DNA of 6,087 bases from Desulfobulbaceae bacterium (lineage in GTDB: Bacteria; Desulfobacterota; Desulfobulbia; Desulfobulbales; SURF-16), in the NCBI GenBank assembly GCA_024763495.1, contig JANTFJ010000168.1:1-6087 (forward strand). The letters run 5' to 3'. Below, in pieces: positions 5,572-6,087 of the stretch. The notes under the pieces were generated by a model. That model had not been told where the DNA came from, did no database searches, and saw only the letters and a program-made list of their open reading frames with translations. The position numbers were made by a program, and so were the translations under genes. Each line of letters opens with the position of its first letter. Position 1 is the stretch's first letter.

Positions 5572-5602
5572 TAGTGTCTGTCCAGAAAATGGACAGACAC
5601 TA
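5572..5602. repeat. Perfect 13-bp stem hairpin
   Basis: TAGTGTCTGTCCA (5572-5584) and TGGACAGACACTA (5590-5602) form a perfect stem with a GAAAA loop. GGACAGAC also occurs once more as a direct copy at 5551-5558. No U-run follows on either strand, only TTTAATA on the plus strand, so a simple intrinsic terminator is doubtful. It may be a remnant of insertion-sequence ends, an inference from its palindromic form and repeat-rich setting. Confidence 0.5.
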
Positions 5603-5710
5603 TTTAATACGGCATGATCGGGTAAGCATTTCATGAACACCACCCTGCACGCGCTTCGAGCCTGTGATATACCGATGTATTATCTCAGGGTTTTGCACCA
5701 CGCACATGAC

Positions 5711-5841
5711 ATAAGCGTTTACCAGCACCTCATCTTTGCCCATTTGAGCCTGCTTGAATAGAACCAGTATGCTGCGCAGGCACAGGTAAGCGAGGAACGA
5801 GACTCCGAATGAACAAATCTAAGCCACTGGTAAACGCTTAC
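5711..5841. mobile_element. MITE-like element with 14-bp perfect terminal inverted repeats
   Basis: TAAGCGTTTACCAG (5712-5725) and CTGGTAAACGCTTA (5827-5840) are perfect inverted ends. The outermost bases give GTAAGCG at the right end (read inward) and ATAAGCG at the left. The left half is repeated after waaP (4461-4557) and the right half carries the AGGTAAGCG...GAGACTCCG module seen in the GTAAC-ended elements. No exact 8-bp flanking duplication is present, so it may be old or have lost a flank. GTAAG-type ends again resemble the IS66 family. An open minus-strand frame crosses it but has no protein-like features. Confidence 0.65.
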
Positions 5842-5934
5842 AGACATAAATGTCATGGAACTCGCTCCGCTCGCACCATGACCTACACAGGAGCCATACC
5901 CTCCCAGGTCATTGCGCAAAGCGTTACCTGACAG
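5841..5934 (-). repeat. Diverged inverted copy of the 110-bp repeat
   Basis: Read on the minus strand this segment follows the order of the tandem units at 421-750: CTGTCAGGTAACGC, a CGC-rich stem, GTAGGTCATGGTG, GAGCGGAGCGAG and CCATGACATTTATG. It is shorter than 110 bp because of internal deletions, and the middle is diverged. It abuts the right end of the 5711-5841 element with no gap. Its presence shows the 110-bp sequence is a dispersed family, not just a local duplication. Confidence 0.75.
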
Positions 5935-6016
5935 GTAACTAATACGGGCATTGCCCACAACCCGAAAAAACCCATGTCCCCATGCAGGAGCACCCCAAGG
6001 GCATTTCCTCCGGGCA

Positions 6017-6080
6017 CCCAGCCCTCTGGGCGATACAACATGGAACAAAGCTCATAGCATAAATCGCCCAGGGGGCTGGG
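6017..6080. repeat. 18-bp inverted repeat near the window edge
   Basis: CCCAGCCCTCTGGGCGAT (6017-6034) and ATCGCCCAGGGGGCTGGG (6063-6080) are inverted copies matching at 17 of 18 positions with a 28-nt spacer. Each arm has its own CCCAG/CTGGG symmetry. GTAGGAGC-type sequence flanks the right arm on the minus strand and continues past the edge, so this is probably part of another palindromic repeat family. 5935-6016 is C-rich and holds nothing else I recognise. Confidence 0.6.
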
Positions 6081-6087
6081 CTCCTAC

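Noticed and set aside
5719..6048. A 109-codon minus-strand frame near the right edge
   Set aside because: It crosses three different repeat structures and its composition (Cys, Trp and Ser-rich, no domain pattern) is not protein-like. No SD supports it.

Overview
The window looks like chromosomal DNA from a Gram-negative bacterium that makes a lipopolysaccharide with a Kdo/heptose core and type IV pili. The WaaA/WaaG/WaaP set, the sigma54-type promoter on a prepilin gene and the many short palindromic elements would fit a Desulfobacterota-like (deltaproteobacterial) organism. That placement is an inference and no marker here fixes it.

Layout. (1) 1-104, minus strand: the start of a type IV major-pilin-like gene running off the left edge. 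Upstream are a strong SD, a near-perfect sigma54 (-24/-12) promoter and a tandem pair of palindromic activator-type sites. (2) 378-406: a sigma70-like promoter facing right. Three tandem 110-bp repeats (421-750) separate it from waaA. (3) 770-4453, plus strand: a lipopolysaccharide core operon, waaA (Kdo transferase), waaG (glycosyltransferase of the core glucosyltransferase I family) and waaP (heptose kinase). waaG and waaP overlap by 4 bp. waaA and waaG were once about 20-25 nt apart but are now split by a 346-bp mobile element. (4) 4454-4898: non-coding and full of repeats, including a 248-bp element. (5) 4899-5306, minus strand: a small CoA-binding (Rossmann) protein. A 109-bp element sits directly upstream of its SD. 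(6) 5307-6087: no convincing gene; a patchwork of short inverted-repeat elements.

The main discovery is a family of small non-autonomous elements (MITE-like). They start GTAAC and end GAGTAGTTAC, and they sit at 2038-2383, 4632-4879 and 5323-5431. Two are flanked by perfect 8-bp target duplications and the third by a 7/8 match. GTAA termini with 8-bp duplications fit IS66-type transposition. The first insertion supplied a new stop codon for waaA. The third duplicated part of the SD of the CoA-binding gene. Other repeat families share the window: a TA-flanked 108-bp palindrome nested inside the first element, a 14-bp terminal-inverted-repeat element at 5711-5841 with a relative after waaP, and an inverted, diverged copy of the 110-bp repeat at 5841-5934.

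Functionally, the three waa genes would act together at the inner membrane on lipid A-core assembly: Kdo addition, then outer-core sugar addition and phosphorylation of heptose. The pilin and CoA-binding genes look unrelated to that pathway. I saw no defence system, CRISPR array, tRNA or rRNA.
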